Assembly: GCA_003339415.1 (NCBI GenBank)
Contig: PDHQ01000020.1
Location: 38,141 to 102,140 of the forward strand
Length of the DNA stretch: 64,000 nt
DNA from: Ophiocordyceps camponoti-saundersi (nom. inval.)
Taxonomy: Eukaryota > Ascomycota > Sordariomycetes > Hypocreales > Ophiocordycipitaceae
Reading direction: 5' to 3'
Part shown: positions 47,045 through 57,579 of the stretch, in pieces
Position numbering within the stretch: the stretch's first letter is position 1
How the letters are laid out: each line of letters begins with the position of its first letter
The notes under the pieces: generated by a model
Seen by the model: only the letters and a program-made list of their open reading frames with translations
Database searches by the model: none
What the model was told of the DNA's origin: nothing
Position numbers and translations under genes: made by a program

Positions 47045-47095
47045 ATAACGTGAGAGAGGGCTAGGAATTCTACCTCTATAAATAAGGTTATAATA
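47045..47095 (-). pseudogene. RNase H remnant of the copia element
   Basis: The minus strand reads DTIITLFIEVEFL, the RIP form of the copia RNase H block (usually xTLSSTEAE). It lies downstream of RT in the direction of transcription. Confidence 0.65.
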
Positions 47096-47688
47096 GTATC
47101 CTATTTACCTAATTTAAAGATAACTATACCCCCGAAGACTCGGATAATAAAGCCTCTAGTGCTCTTTCGGTTATAATTATCCCCGAATAAAGCGTTAGAT
47201 ATAGCTATAATAGCCGAATCGTTACTATCGTAGCCGATTAAGAGGTCCTAAGTATTACGAAGGAATTCTATAACGTAGACTACGGATTATAGATATTAAG
47301 GGCCGGGATTTATAAGACCTTATGCTAAGCGGCTAATAGCGAATATAATATCCGCTTAAGTAATAATTATAGCGTATATTAAGCTACCGACGATAGCCTA
47401 ATATCGCTTAATCTCTTTAGCTATTACCTCCCCTTCGAAAGGAGGGATTTTCTTAAGTATTATTAGCTAAGGCCGAGTTTTCTTTCCTAGGAGCCCTTTA
47501 AATTTCGTTATAACCTTTTAAATATAGGACTTCTAGCTTAGGAATAGACGCCGATTAGCCCTATCCCTAATAACCTTAATATTTAAGAACTAGCGAAGGT
47601 CCCCGAGATCCTTAATTTAAAAGGCCTTTTCGATAGCCTCTCGAAACTTCGTATACTTATCTATTTAATCTTTCCTAAATAAAGCTAT

Positions 47689-47706
47689 AAGATTATCGAT
47701 ATAGAA
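47689..47706 (-). pseudogene. Reverse transcriptase active-site remnant of the copia element
   Basis: The minus strand reads FFYIDNLIA, the RIP form of the copia FYVDDI active site, with one Asp changed to Asn by a G-to-A transition. Flanking minus-strand frames carry many stops. Confidence 0.75.
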
Positions 47707-50700
47707 GAAAATAATAATCTTTCTATTTATTATAATATAAGAGTCTTCCGAAACGGCTTTATAGCCTTATTTCTTTAACTAAGCTATGAGCAGTTTATAC
47801 TAAAGAAGAGGGGATCGTCGAAGGCTATAGAGAGCCTTTTTTAACCTCTAGGCCCGGCCTAGCTTATTAAAGCCGGGGGGCATCTTATAGTATATCTCTT
47901 CGTTAAGGTTACTATTATAAAATACGTTCACGAAGTCGTATTATCGAGCTTTAAGGTTAAAATAGGCCGTTAAGGCTATTAATAGCCGGAACGTTCGTGC
48001 CGCTAGCGTATAAGCGTAAACGGATAATTCGTTCGGCGGTTACTCGTTTCCGTATATAATAACGCGGGCTTTATACTTCTAAAGGAAGCCTTAAGGGTTA
48101 AACTTATAAATAAAAACCTATTTAAGATTAATTAACCGCTACCCTTAGGGCATAGCGGCCGTCGAGATCTCTTTAGTAACTTTATAATCCTCTATCCTTA
48201 TTAATTCGACCTTTATAGCCTCTAGCTATTATGCCTTATCGGGCCTGCCGTAAGCCCCTTTATACGTAAGAGGGGGCTCCGGTAGATAGTCCCGATAGGG
48301 CTTATCTATAAGGGCTTAAGAGAGGATAAAGGCCGAATTCCCTATCTAATTAAGGGAGTTAGGGGTAAGAGGCGTATAAGAGGGCGTTTCCGCCTCTTTT
48401 GCTAAGGGATCTATAGGTCCGGCGCCGGGATAACCGTTATCCCGCTCTTTAACGCTAGATTAATTAGAAAGGCCGGAAAACGCGTTTTTAAACGTTTCTT
48501 AAGACTAAGTATCGTTGCCGGCCTAGTCACGTATGCCGGGCACTTCTTATTATAAAGGCCCGAAGAGATTATTATCGTTAACTTCCTCCTCTAGATCTTT
48601 AACTAAAGAAACCTAACGAAGGGCTTCTTCCGGCTAAGGGGCATCCTTATAGTCCTAGCTATAGAATACCTTCTTATTAAAGGTTATAAACGAAGTGCTA
48701 ATTAGGGAGTGCCTCTTTAAGGAGGGCACCTAGATTAGGTATTACGAGGAGGAGGTGATACCGGCTAAATAGCCGATATAAGCTTTTAGATCGAATTTGC
48801 TTTAAAGGCCCCTTATAGCCTTCCTAGTTATCGGAAACGCCTTATAACTATAAGCTCTAATATGCCGTAGGTCTTAAATAAGACGATCTTACGAATAACC
48901 CTCCTACTAAGGGTTATAAGTCTTAAGCTAACGGAGCCTTTATTTAATCGGCTATGCGGCTACCCCCCTATTTACCTTACGAGGCGTCCTATTAAGGAGG
49001 TAGATAGCTATATATATAGCTATTAGCTATAAGTTATAAGGGAATCTTAACTATATAAGGAGGTATATAGCCGTATAGGTTATAATACCCCCTAATCGTT
49101 CGGCATAACCGTTTTAATATATATATACTAGTAAGGTAAATTAAATATTAATACCTTTAAAAGATATATCCTTATAGAAAGCCTTAGTAAATAGGGCTTT
49201 CTCGTAGTCTATAAGGATAATCGAGACCTTTAAATTAAAGGATCTTGCGATATAGGCTGCGAATTTAACCTATATACCGGGTAGGTTAGTTTTATAAGGG
49301 ATATTATACCCCCTTTATTCTCCCGTAAGCTTATAAGTAAATAGGGCTAAATAAGCCGATCTGTTATAGCTTAGTCCTATATAGAATAGGTCGAAAAAGA
49401 TAACGGCCTAGGGACGTTAAGGCTACGAGGCCTAATAAGGTACCCGTAATCTCTCCTTTCTAAGCTTAGTAGTTATATAGATCTTATAATTAGTTATCGG
49501 GATAGCTTTATTAATATTAACCCCCGGTAACTTACCTAGCGAGGCTTATACCTCGGCGCCTAAGTAGCCTATCTATACGTACTATAGGTCCTTATCCGTC
49601 TTAATAATAAGTTAAGGAACTCGTAAGTTAACTAAAGCTATTAGGGTTAGTTTAATAACCTATAACTAAGGCTGCCTAATCCTCGTAACCGTATAATAGA
49701 GAGTTACGTCGTTCCTCGGGTTATAAAGTTAGCCTATAAGGTTATTCTAAGCGTAACTTTTTTCCGTAAAGACTATTAAAAAGATAAGATTAGTATTAAA
49801 ATCGGGGTTAAACCTAATATTAGTAAAGGTTATACGATAACCCGTTTCTATTATAAGTATAACCGTACCTACCCCCGAGGTAGTAACCTTAGTTATAGTA
49901 ACGGTAAAATCGGCCCGGGCGTTTAGGTCGAAAGTATCGAACTAGTTAAGGAAGTTAAAGATATATATTAAGTACCCCCTATTAAGGAGGACGCTATCCT
50001 TTATCTCCGTACCCTTCGAAGCGGGATTCCCTAGGGCTATAAAAACGCCCGAGGTTTCCTTATCCCTCCGTTAGCCGGTAATTCCTTTATTTTCCTTCTT
50101 CTATTAATTAACTTTCCGTTAAGTCGATTAATCGCGGGCTACCTTATCTATAACCTATTAAAAAAGGTTATCGTTAAGATTAATCCGATCTTATAGAAAA
50201 TAAAAGATCGAATTAGGGAGAACGTAAAAGCACCTTTTTTAGTAATTTTCTTTCCTCTTAAACTCTTAAAGATATTTTCGGCTATACTAAGTATAAACTT
50301 AAGCGTTACGCTTTCTAAGGTTATTAGTTAAAGAAGAAAGGGGAGGGGCCTATTTTCCCGGGCGGCTATTTTAATCCCTATTTTATAGGGTATTTACCTT
50401 TATCTACTATTTAAAATTATTATAAATAATAAAGGCTATTTTCTTCTTAATCCGATTAGGCTTAGGGGCCTTATAATTAGCCCTCCTAAACTCCTAAAGA
50501 ACGTTAATAAATTAAGGAGCCTTTCCGCGGTCTTTATAGCGGACTAGATTAAGGTTATATTATATTATTTATATAAATAAGGGATACCGATCTCTTACTA
50601 CGTAAATAAAATACTTAATATATACCTTATCGGTAAACCTTACGCTATTTAGTCGTAGGTAAATCCGCTAAGCTTAGATTAATTAAGTAACTTAGTTATT

Positions 50701-51394
50701 AATATCTTCTTTTAAGGAATCCCGTAAAAATAGGTCGCGTAACTTATCCTTAGCGAGTTTATATTTAGTAGTATTACTAAGCTAAATAAGGGCACGTAGC
50801 GTTACTAGTTTCTCCCTTAATAAAAAGTCCCCTTAAATTAGGGACTAATAAGCTAATAAGAGGCTTACCTAGATAAAGGGATTTATCCCCTCTAGTACTT
50901 TCCTTATCCGATAATATTCTTTTAGGTTTTCTTAGAAGTTCGGAAAGGTAAATATTTTATACTTTTCTCTAAGTAATTAAAGAGTTTTAGGGTTAGGGGT
51001 CTTACTCCTCGTTCGACCTCCTAAGCCTATAGATAAAATTTCCGGTTAATCTAGCTTTATAAGGGTCTCTTATATTTTTAGGTTTATAAAAAACTAGATA
51101 TTATAGCCTTATACTATATTAATAATATCTTAGTACTAATTAGTTTAATTTTTAGGGTTTTTAAGAATAAAGGTAAATTTAATTAATATCGTAAAATCTA
51201 CTATTATATTAGTTATTATATTATTTAAAGTTATTATTAATTATTATTAAAAATTAATAAATTTAGGGGTTATAAGTCCGCTAAAAAAAGTAATAATAGC
51301 TTTACTTTTATAAGGGCTTAATTAATTAAGTAAATTTATAAAGTATAGGTTATATAAGCTATAAGAACGGTAAAATTAAACGAATTAAATTAGA

Positions 51395-51416
51395 GAGTAC
51401 TAACCGAGCTTATAAC
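51395..51416 (-). other. Putative copia primer-binding site (Met-tRNA half)
   Basis: The bases directly inside the right LTR read, on the plus strand, GTACTAACCGAGCTTATAAC. Two RIP-type changes aside, this is the sense of a tRNA 5' half ending in a CTCATAA anticodon loop (Met, CAU), so the element RNA would be complementary to it. Copia elements are known to use such internal tRNA fragments as primers. Confidence 0.5.
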
Positions 51417-51714
51417 TATTAGATAAGGAGGAGGCGTATAAATTATATTAATTAATATACTTACCCTCCTAAAACGGAGGGAAATATCGTTATCTTTATA
51501 TATATAATAAAGACTATCCGTATCTGCCTCTTATACCGTGATACCCTTATAAATAAGCCTTTATTCCTATATCCTATATATTGCCCCGGATATAGCCCTT
51601 TTTCCTAATAGGAATTCCGTTTCCTAGGTTGCGGAGCCGTTGCTGTGATGACTGCACGCCTCAAGGGATAACAAAAACACACGCCTAACCCACTCTTGTC
51701 TTAGCCCTCTGACA
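51417..51714 (-). repeat. Right LTR of the copia element
   Basis: 298 bases, collinear with the left LTR. The inner half is RIP-mutated (TATAAATTATATTAATTAAT near 51437) and the outer half is intact (TTGCTGTGATGACTGCACGC near 51640), the mirror image of the left copy. Confidence 0.92.
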
Positions 51715-51877
51715 CTACCTCCTACCTAGGTACCTACATGCATACATGCACACCATGTACAGACGTTCCAATCAAGTACATACTAACGGTACAGTGCTCC
51801 ATAAGCTCTAGACGCACCCATGTGCCAAGTACAGGATACCTGACCCATTTTCTTCCATTTTTTCTTTCTTCTTCTTC

Positions 51878-51911
<34 letters not shown>

Positions 51912-52488
51912 ACCCCCCCCACCCCCCGCACCCNNNNNNNNNNCAAACCAGGCCAAACGCACGGTGCACGCTTTCCACAGGTCGTGCCGCCGCCCCTTTG
52001 CCAGTTCTGGGTTTTTTTCCTTTTTTTTTCCCCTTTTTTTTTTTTTTTTTTCCCCCCCCCCCCCCCCCCCCAAATTATCCTACATACTACCTACTTACCT
52101 ACCTACCTACCTTTCCAAATTCTTCATCTCGCGAAGCTCCGTCTCCGACCTGCTGTCTCTTTTCTACTACCTACCCCTGATGTCGCCCTGAGCCGCAGCC
52201 TTTCCTCTCACCTCCCACCACTCTCCCCCCCCCCTCCCCCTTCTTCCCACCCCGGTCCGTCTTCCTCCGTCTCTCCGTCTTTCCTTCCGTACGTTCGTTT
52301 TTTTTCCCCCTTGGTCTCTTGTTTTATTTTGGGAAGGCTTCACCGGGTTCTACATCCCTTATGTTCTTCGCCCGTCTTCTGCTCCCCCGCAGGAGCTCGA
52401 GGCGTCCATCGATCGAGACGAATCACCACCATCACTAGCTCTATTATACCTGCCTACCTACCTCTCTCTCCGTATACATCACTGCGTC
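51715..52488. other. Promoter region with poly-C run and assembly gap
   Basis: Starts with the CTACC target duplication and CCTAGGTACCTA words. A 33-base C run (51879-51911) and C-rich sequence lead into the gap. The last 400 bases are C/T-rich and serve as the leader of the next gene. No other gene. Confidence 0.65.
51934..51943. other. Assembly gap (10 N)
   Basis: Ten undetermined bases flanked by C-rich homopolymer sequence. The real distance is unknown, and sequence on either side of the gap may be unreliable. Confidence 0.98.
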
Positions 52489-54486
52489 ATGGCCGAAGAC
52501 GCACCACCCCCGTCCCCGGATTCAAATCAGGCCAACAAGCTCAGCGCTCCAAAGGACAAGACATGTCAATATTGTCAACAGGCCTTCACCTCTTCCTCGC
52601 TCGGTCGTCACCTCGACCTCTTCATCAAAGACAAGAACCCAAAACCCCCTGACGGTGTACACGATGTCGATGAAATCCGTAAGGTTCGAGGAAACATCAC
52701 TCGCCGTCATCCAAGGGCCTCTACCACATCTTCGAGGAAAGCTTCTACTTCGGCCGCGGCCACTCCAAGACTGCCCCCAAAGCGGGAACCTTCGGCCGCC
52801 GAGAGCGACTCCCACAAGCCCGCCGCTGCCATCCCCCAGGACGGCCATTATGCCGTCGACTCCACTCTCAGCAAATACCCCGTCGTCCCGCGATGGCAAC
52901 CCACCGACCTCTCTGCCAAGTCTTCCTGGGACCCCGAAAACTCCTCCGATCTTTCGAGACGGGCCTCGGCCATGCCCCGCTCCGTCAGCAGCAGGCAGAC
53001 CGCCCAAAAAGCTCACTTCGACGTCAAGCAGAAGTTGGCCGACGCCCTGGATACGGCTCGTGCCGCCGAGTTGGCTCTGCGCGAGATTGTGAGCTCCTAT
53101 CGCGCAGCCAAGTAGCGTGGCCCTCCTCTCCCCCGTCTTCCGTCCCATCTCTGACCTCTACACCTGCTGACCACCGCACTCAGGCGGCACAAGGACGACG
53201 ACAACTCGCTGCCCTTTGGCTTTGATCCTCAATCCCTCGATTTCCCCGCCCTCGCTTTACGATGCCTCTGTCCTCCCCCGACCCTCTTCTCCTCCACTCA
53301 ACATCCAACACCGACCTCGTGGTCTGTCCAGTCGCCGGGCCAGCGGGAATTTAACGCCCTCAAGGCTTACTTCCGGCAAGCGCTTCGCGCCTGGAAGCTC
53401 ACCTGCGCCTCGACATCGTCCGAGGAGCTCAAGCATCTAACCTCCGCCAATCAGTACAAGGACGCGCCCGAGGCCGTCCGAAAGGCGGAACTGGCCGTCG
53501 ATAATCTCGAGCGCCAGGTTGAGGAACACCTTCAGTCCGCCTACGCCGTATGGCAGACCCTGCCCGCCCAGCGCCAACAAGAGCTCTGGGTTCTCGAGCT
53601 GGCTAGAGGCGTCGGCAGGAAGCACAAAGAGACGGAGAGCCTCAAGGCCCAGCGGCTCAAGTTGGAGCAAGAAAATGCCAACCTCAAGTCTCAGATCGAC
53701 CAATTGAACCGCCGACAGCAACCAGCCGAGTTTCAGTTGCTGCCCCCCATCACCGTTTCCCTCGACCGCGACGTCATCGCTCACGCCTACGAGCGAGGCG
53801 TTAAAGGTGGCCAGGCCATCGCCCTGGATCTCGTCGACGATACCCAAGCCGACCTCAGCACCGTCATCACCAAGTCCATTGAGAAGTGGAAGAACGTCAT
53901 CGCCGCCACGCGCCCGACGACAGGCGGCATGACGGCGCAGAAGGCTCTGGACCACGCGACACTCAGCCCTCCGCAGTCCAAGACGCTGTCTCACTCTCAG
54001 ACAGCGCCGCCGTCTCAGCCGACCCCGGCCCCGGCTCCGGTCCAGGCCCAGGCGGCTCAAAGCCTGGGTCCCAAGAGGCTTTCGACCGCGAGCACTCGAG
54101 CGCAGACGGCGTCGTCAGTCAGCAATTCGATTGAGGAGACGAGCGACCAGGATGCCGACGCCGAGATGGAAGACGACGATAGCTTTGCCATCATGAACAC
54201 GTCGCCCGTCAAGCCTGCTCTTGCCTCCTCCGCCTCCGCCTCCTCGATGCCGCAGCCGATGCTCGACGTGCCCCGATCACGCGGCCTCGTGCCTCAGCAG
54301 CAAAACGCTGCCCAGGATCTGCGCTTCATGATACCCAGCAGCACAGCCAGTCCAGCTGGCAGATCGGCCATGTCCATGAGCCGTTCCATGGCCAACATGA
54401 ACATGACGATGCAGGGCAACTCCATACCGGGCGCCGAAATGGGCATGATGCAGCCGGTTCGAGGCGATGCCATGTATATGGATTAG
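52489..54486 (+). CDS. Conserved coiled-coil protein with N-terminal Cys/His motif, function unknown
   Basis: Two exons (52489-53111, 53184-54486; GT-AG) give 641 residues. The splice joins SYRAAK to RHKDDDNSLPFGFDP in frame. The N-terminus has a zinc-finger-like CQYCQQAFTSSSLGRHLDLF, but with no clear fourth ligand. Next come a Ser/Pro/Ala-rich region, a helix before the splice, FDPQSLDFPALALRCLCPPP, and a long helical part with WVLELARGVGRKHKETESLK and a coiled coil (about 370-420: LKLEQENANLKSQIDQLNR). The C-terminal third is Ser/Gln/Met-rich and disordered. I recall similar proteins across Pezizomycotina without a defined role, but cannot name one. The start lies 545 bases after an assembly gap, though the ATG context and leader look normal. 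Confidence 0.85.
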
Positions 54487-54958
54487 GGAACAAGGCTTTC
54501 CGATGCTGCATCTGGTCTCAAGCTCGATGACGTGAAAAAAGGTTCTCCCGATGCAGCACCTGGCCTCCAGTCCGGTGATGTGGAGAAAAAGGGGTGACGG
54601 CGGCTGCGGAACGGCAGGAATTTTACTTGATGAGAACGAAAGCGCCGCTTGTAATGATTATGGGAGTTTTTAGACGGAGCGGCCGCTTATCTTGCCCAGG
54701 ACGCGTTGATTAATACAAAGCCCGGACGACTGTTGGCAAGCGAAGCAAGGGTTGTTACTTTCTGAGTCGTCGCGTGCGTAGATGTGTCGTGAACACTTGG
54801 GACGTGGGCCAACCCTGCCTCTAACCAAAAGACGACCGACTCAGAATGACTCGATGGAGTCATAATGATTCTTGATACATGGCATGTTGCTAACCTCGTT
54901 TTCTAGTCGATTGCCATGTGTGTCTAGTTACCCAAGGCCCGGAAGCCAAATTTGACGT
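54487..54958. other. Short intergenic region between convergent genes
   Basis: Shared 3' region of the coiled-coil protein gene and COX15. It contains a 48-bp tandem duplication at its left end and nothing else recognisable. Confidence 0.65.
54498..54593 (+). repeat. 48-bp tandem duplication in a 3' UTR
   Basis: Copies 54498-54545 and 54546-54593 share (T/C)CCGATGC(T/A)GCA(T/C)CTGG and later GATG(A/T).GTG(A/G)(A/G)AAAA in the same order. The first copy begins 12 bases after the stop codon. Confidence 0.75.
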
Positions 54959-56601
54959 CTAACCCTTCTTAGCCAATCGCGGAGCCTCCCCTGTTGTGAG
55001 TTTCTTCAGGCGCTGCTCGACGACGCGAACTGCCGGTCTGGGCACGTGCAGCCGATGGGCGAGGACGAGGACGCCGGTGAGAAGGGCGAGGCTTCCGGCC
55101 TGATGAGCGGCGGCGAGCGGGATGGGCACCATGTAGATGAGGGTCGAGATGCCGAGGGTGACCTGCAGGGCGACGAGGTGGACGAGGCCGTTGGCGGCGC
55201 GGCGGGCGGCCGGGGGTAGGACTGCGGCGACGGGGCGGTAGCGGGAGTAGGCGAAGAGGGCGAGGACGGAGCAGGCGGTTGTGAGGGCGAGGATGCGGTG
55301 GTCCATTTGGACGGTGCTGGGATTCTCCAACATGTTCCGCCACCAGAGGTCGGACTGGTCTTTCCGACGGGCGTAGAAGCCGTCCCAGAGTTCGGCGCGG
55401 GGGGGTGTCAGGCCCAGGCCCATGCGGGGGAATTCGTTGTAGATGAGGCCCGCGTCGAGGCCTGCGACCAAGGCTCCGGACATGGCGGTGAGGAAGACGA
55501 GGCAGGCCAGGGCGATGGCGCAGCGACGAAAGGGGATGAGGGCGGGGTGAGAAGCGGCGGCGGCGGCGGCGACGGCGGCGGCGGGAAGGCGATGGGAGCG
55601 CAGAACGGAGAGGCCGCAGAGGAGCATCCATGAGTAGCAGACGAAGGCGGTGGCGAGGTGGACGGTAAGTCGATACTGCGACACGCGCGGGTGCGAACCG
55701 GGAGCGAAGAGGTCATCGCGCAGACCGGAGCGAACCATCCACCAACCGACGAAGCCCTGGAATCCGATGAGGGCCGAGATTCCGACGAGGTTGATCGCCA
55801 TCCGGGCGGTCACGCGCCGGCGGGCGACGAGGTAGAGGGCGGGCAGGGCGAAGCTGAGGCCTATGAGGCGACCCCATAGTCGGTGCGTCCACTCCATCAG
55901 GTAGATGCGTTGGAACTCGTCGAGGGTCATGTGCGGGTTGAGGAGCTTGGATTCGGGCGAGGCGCGGTACTTTTCGAATTCGGAGGACCAGTCTGATGGG
56001 CTTAGGGGGGGGAGGGAGCCGGTTACGGGTCGCCATTCGGTGATGCTTAATCTGGATGTTGTATTGGTGTTAGGTCTTGTTTTCTTGTTGGTGGTGATGA
56101 TGGTGGTGATGATGGTGATGATGATGGTGATGATGATGGTGGTGATGATGGTGGTGATGATGGTGGTGATGATGGTGGTGGTGATTGCGTATCGCAAGAT
56201 TTGGACTCAAGGGAAGACAAAAGGGAAATGCCGTACCCGGACTCGGTCAGTCGTGTGAGGCCGCCGAAGACGACGATGCCGAAGACGCTGGCGGCGCTGG
56301 CGAGGAGCCAGTATGCTACTCCCTTGGGGGTCTTTTCGGGGAAGGTCCTGGGGGCGACGGCGGCGGCTGGTGGTGGTGGTGGTGGTGGTATTGGAGGAGA
56401 TGACGAAGATGCTGTTGTGGCCGTGGCCGTTGATGTTGCTCTTGTCGCTGCTGTTAATGCCGGGCGTCGTGTGGCTTCCGAGAAGCGCCATCGGACGGAC
56501 TGTTGGACGAGGCCGGGGGACGGAGGGCGACGGCAGACGAAGCATCTCGAGGGTATTGTCCGGAGGGCTAGCCTTCCGAAGGCGGGAAGAAAGACCGCCA
56601 T
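54959..56601 (-). CDS. COX15: Haem A synthase Cox15
   Basis: Oxidises the C8 methyl of haem O to a formyl group, giving haem A for cytochrome c oxidase, in the mitochondrial inner membrane. Two exons (56601-56237, 56051-54959) join at ESG-LSITEWRPVTG to 485 residues. The N-terminal ~80 residues are Arg/Ser/Thr/Ala-rich with few acids, a mitochondrial presequence. About eight hydrophobic helices follow, in two four-helix halves. Haem-ligand histidines sit in the usual places: H178 (EWTHRLWGR), H253 (TVHLATAF), H373 (QMDHRILA) and H438 (AAAHQAGS). The LTESG and GWWMVRSGL family blocks are intact. The 185-base intron is mostly a GATGGT-type microsatellite (56089-56186). Confidence 0.96.
56089..56186 (+). 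repeat. GATGGTGGT microsatellite within the COX15 intron
   Basis: Imperfect GAT/GGT trinucleotide repeats occupying more than half of the only COX15 intron. On the transcribed strand it reads ATCACCACC. Confidence 0.85.
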
Positions 56602-56967
56602 GGGCGATTGTCTCTCGGATGATGAGTCTCAGACGATATCTATCATCGGATGATAGTGTGGAGAGGACGGTGTATCGCGTGGTGGGATTGAGAATGGGAA
56701 TGGGCCGGGGACGGGTGGGAAAAGGTGGTTGTTGAATGATGGAGGTGGAGGAGGTCATGTGACACGCGCAGTCTACATACGTCTTCTTCGTCCTCGTCTT
56801 CTTTCACTTCTCACACAAATATGACATGCATGGTCTCTTTCATACTTGATCCGTCCGGCCCGGTTTGTAGGCATGACTATTCCTATCTATCTACCTACCG
56901 AGTAGGTAGATATGGATATGTATTATAGCCTTCGTCGTCTTCACTCCTCCTGTCATCGCCGCGGCCT
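56602..56967. other. COX15 promoter and 3' flank of the Cys-rich secreted gene
   Basis: Includes a perfect inverted repeat with 11-base arms, TATCTACCTAC and GTAGGTAGATA (56888-56912, 3-base loop). Both flanking genes are on the minus strand. No gene lies within. Confidence 0.6.
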
Positions 56968-57579
56968 TCACGACTTGCCCACCTCGGCCAGTGAATGACA
57001 CTCAAACAAACCCATGACGATGCAGCCCTTGGCAGGATAGTTGTTCAAGGTCGTCTCTTTGCCCGATTGCTTGCGAAACTGAATAGCGACACCGGAACGT
57101 TCGACGAGCCCCGACCAATTCTCTTGTCCATCCGATCGAACGATGATGCCAGTATTCCAGGTCCACTCTGTACCCTCGAATTCTCGAAAGAGGCTGGGTG
57201 GACAAGTGACGGAGAGGAGATGGCAGGTTGGCGAATCGAAGGTGACGAGAGGGGTGACGGAAGCATCCTTCAAGAAACAGTATTGGCCGAAGATGAAGTC
57301 GACCTGGGTGATGTCTTGCGACTCTTTACAGTTCTTGCACTCGATCTTGACATCTCCGTCACGCCACCACGTAATGCTGTACTGATACGTTGTCCAGAAG
57401 ACGAACAGTTCTTGAGAGTGGCATGTTAGTTCCACTGTTGCCACCAGGCCGTCCCAATTCGGTGGTGGGCCAGGCGGCTTCAACCGGTTCGGCGATATTG
57501 GTCTTCCTATATCGGAGATGTGGCCCGTGACGCAGCTGGCCAAGAGGCCCAAAACGAGGCCATGAACTCTCATCATCAT
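56968..57579 (-). CDS. Secreted eight-cysteine protein, function unknown
   Basis: One exon; the three-Met start at 57579 gives 203 residues. A signal peptide (MMMRVHGLVLGLLASCVTG) precedes a mature chain of about 183 residues with eight cysteines (LTCHS, IECKNC, QYCFL, TCHLLSVTC, KGCIV, FECHS), an even number that suits four disulfides. There are many aromatic residues (FVFWTTYQYSITWW) and one NWSG glycosylation site. The frame continues upstream without an ATG through a Lys-rich stretch, which is 5' leader. I recognise no family. Small, Cys-rich, secreted fungal proteins are often host- or environment-facing effectors, but that is inference from size and composition only. Confidence 0.75.
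   Translation of the reverse strand: MMMRVHGLVLGLLASCVTGHISDIGRPISPNRLKPPGPPPNWDGLVATVELTCHSQELFVFWTTYQYSITWWRDGDVKIECKNCKESQDITQVDFIFGQYCFLKDASVTPLVTFDSPTCHLLSVTCPPSLFREFEGTEWTWNTGIIVRSDGQENWSGLVERSGVAIQFRKQSGKETTLNNYPAKGCIVMGLFECHSLAEVGKS

Larger units (their letters stand above)
45538..51714 (-). mobile_element. Complete RIP-inactivated Ty1/copia retrotransposon
   Basis: 6,177 bases with 298-base LTRs (45538-45835, 51417-51714) ending TGTCAGA...TCTGACA, flanked by a perfect 5-bp target duplication CTACC (45533-45537, 51715-51719). Minus-strand frames, ignoring RIP stops, show an RT active site (47689-47706) and RNase H further on (about 47.05 kb). Inside the right LTR, which is 5' for transcription, is a primer-binding site resembling the complement of a Met-tRNA anticodon arm, as in copia elements primed by half-tRNAs. 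A G-rich tract (ACGGGGGTA on the minus strand) adjoins the left LTR as polypurine tract. CpA and TpG are strongly depleted but less completely than in the 13.7-30.5 kb block. About 1.1 kb between RNase H and the 3' LTR is not explained by pol. Confidence 0.92.

Noticed and set aside
54969..55879. Arg/Pro-rich frames overlapping COX15
   Set aside because: They are shadows of the GC-rich COX15 coding sequence in other frames and on the other strand.
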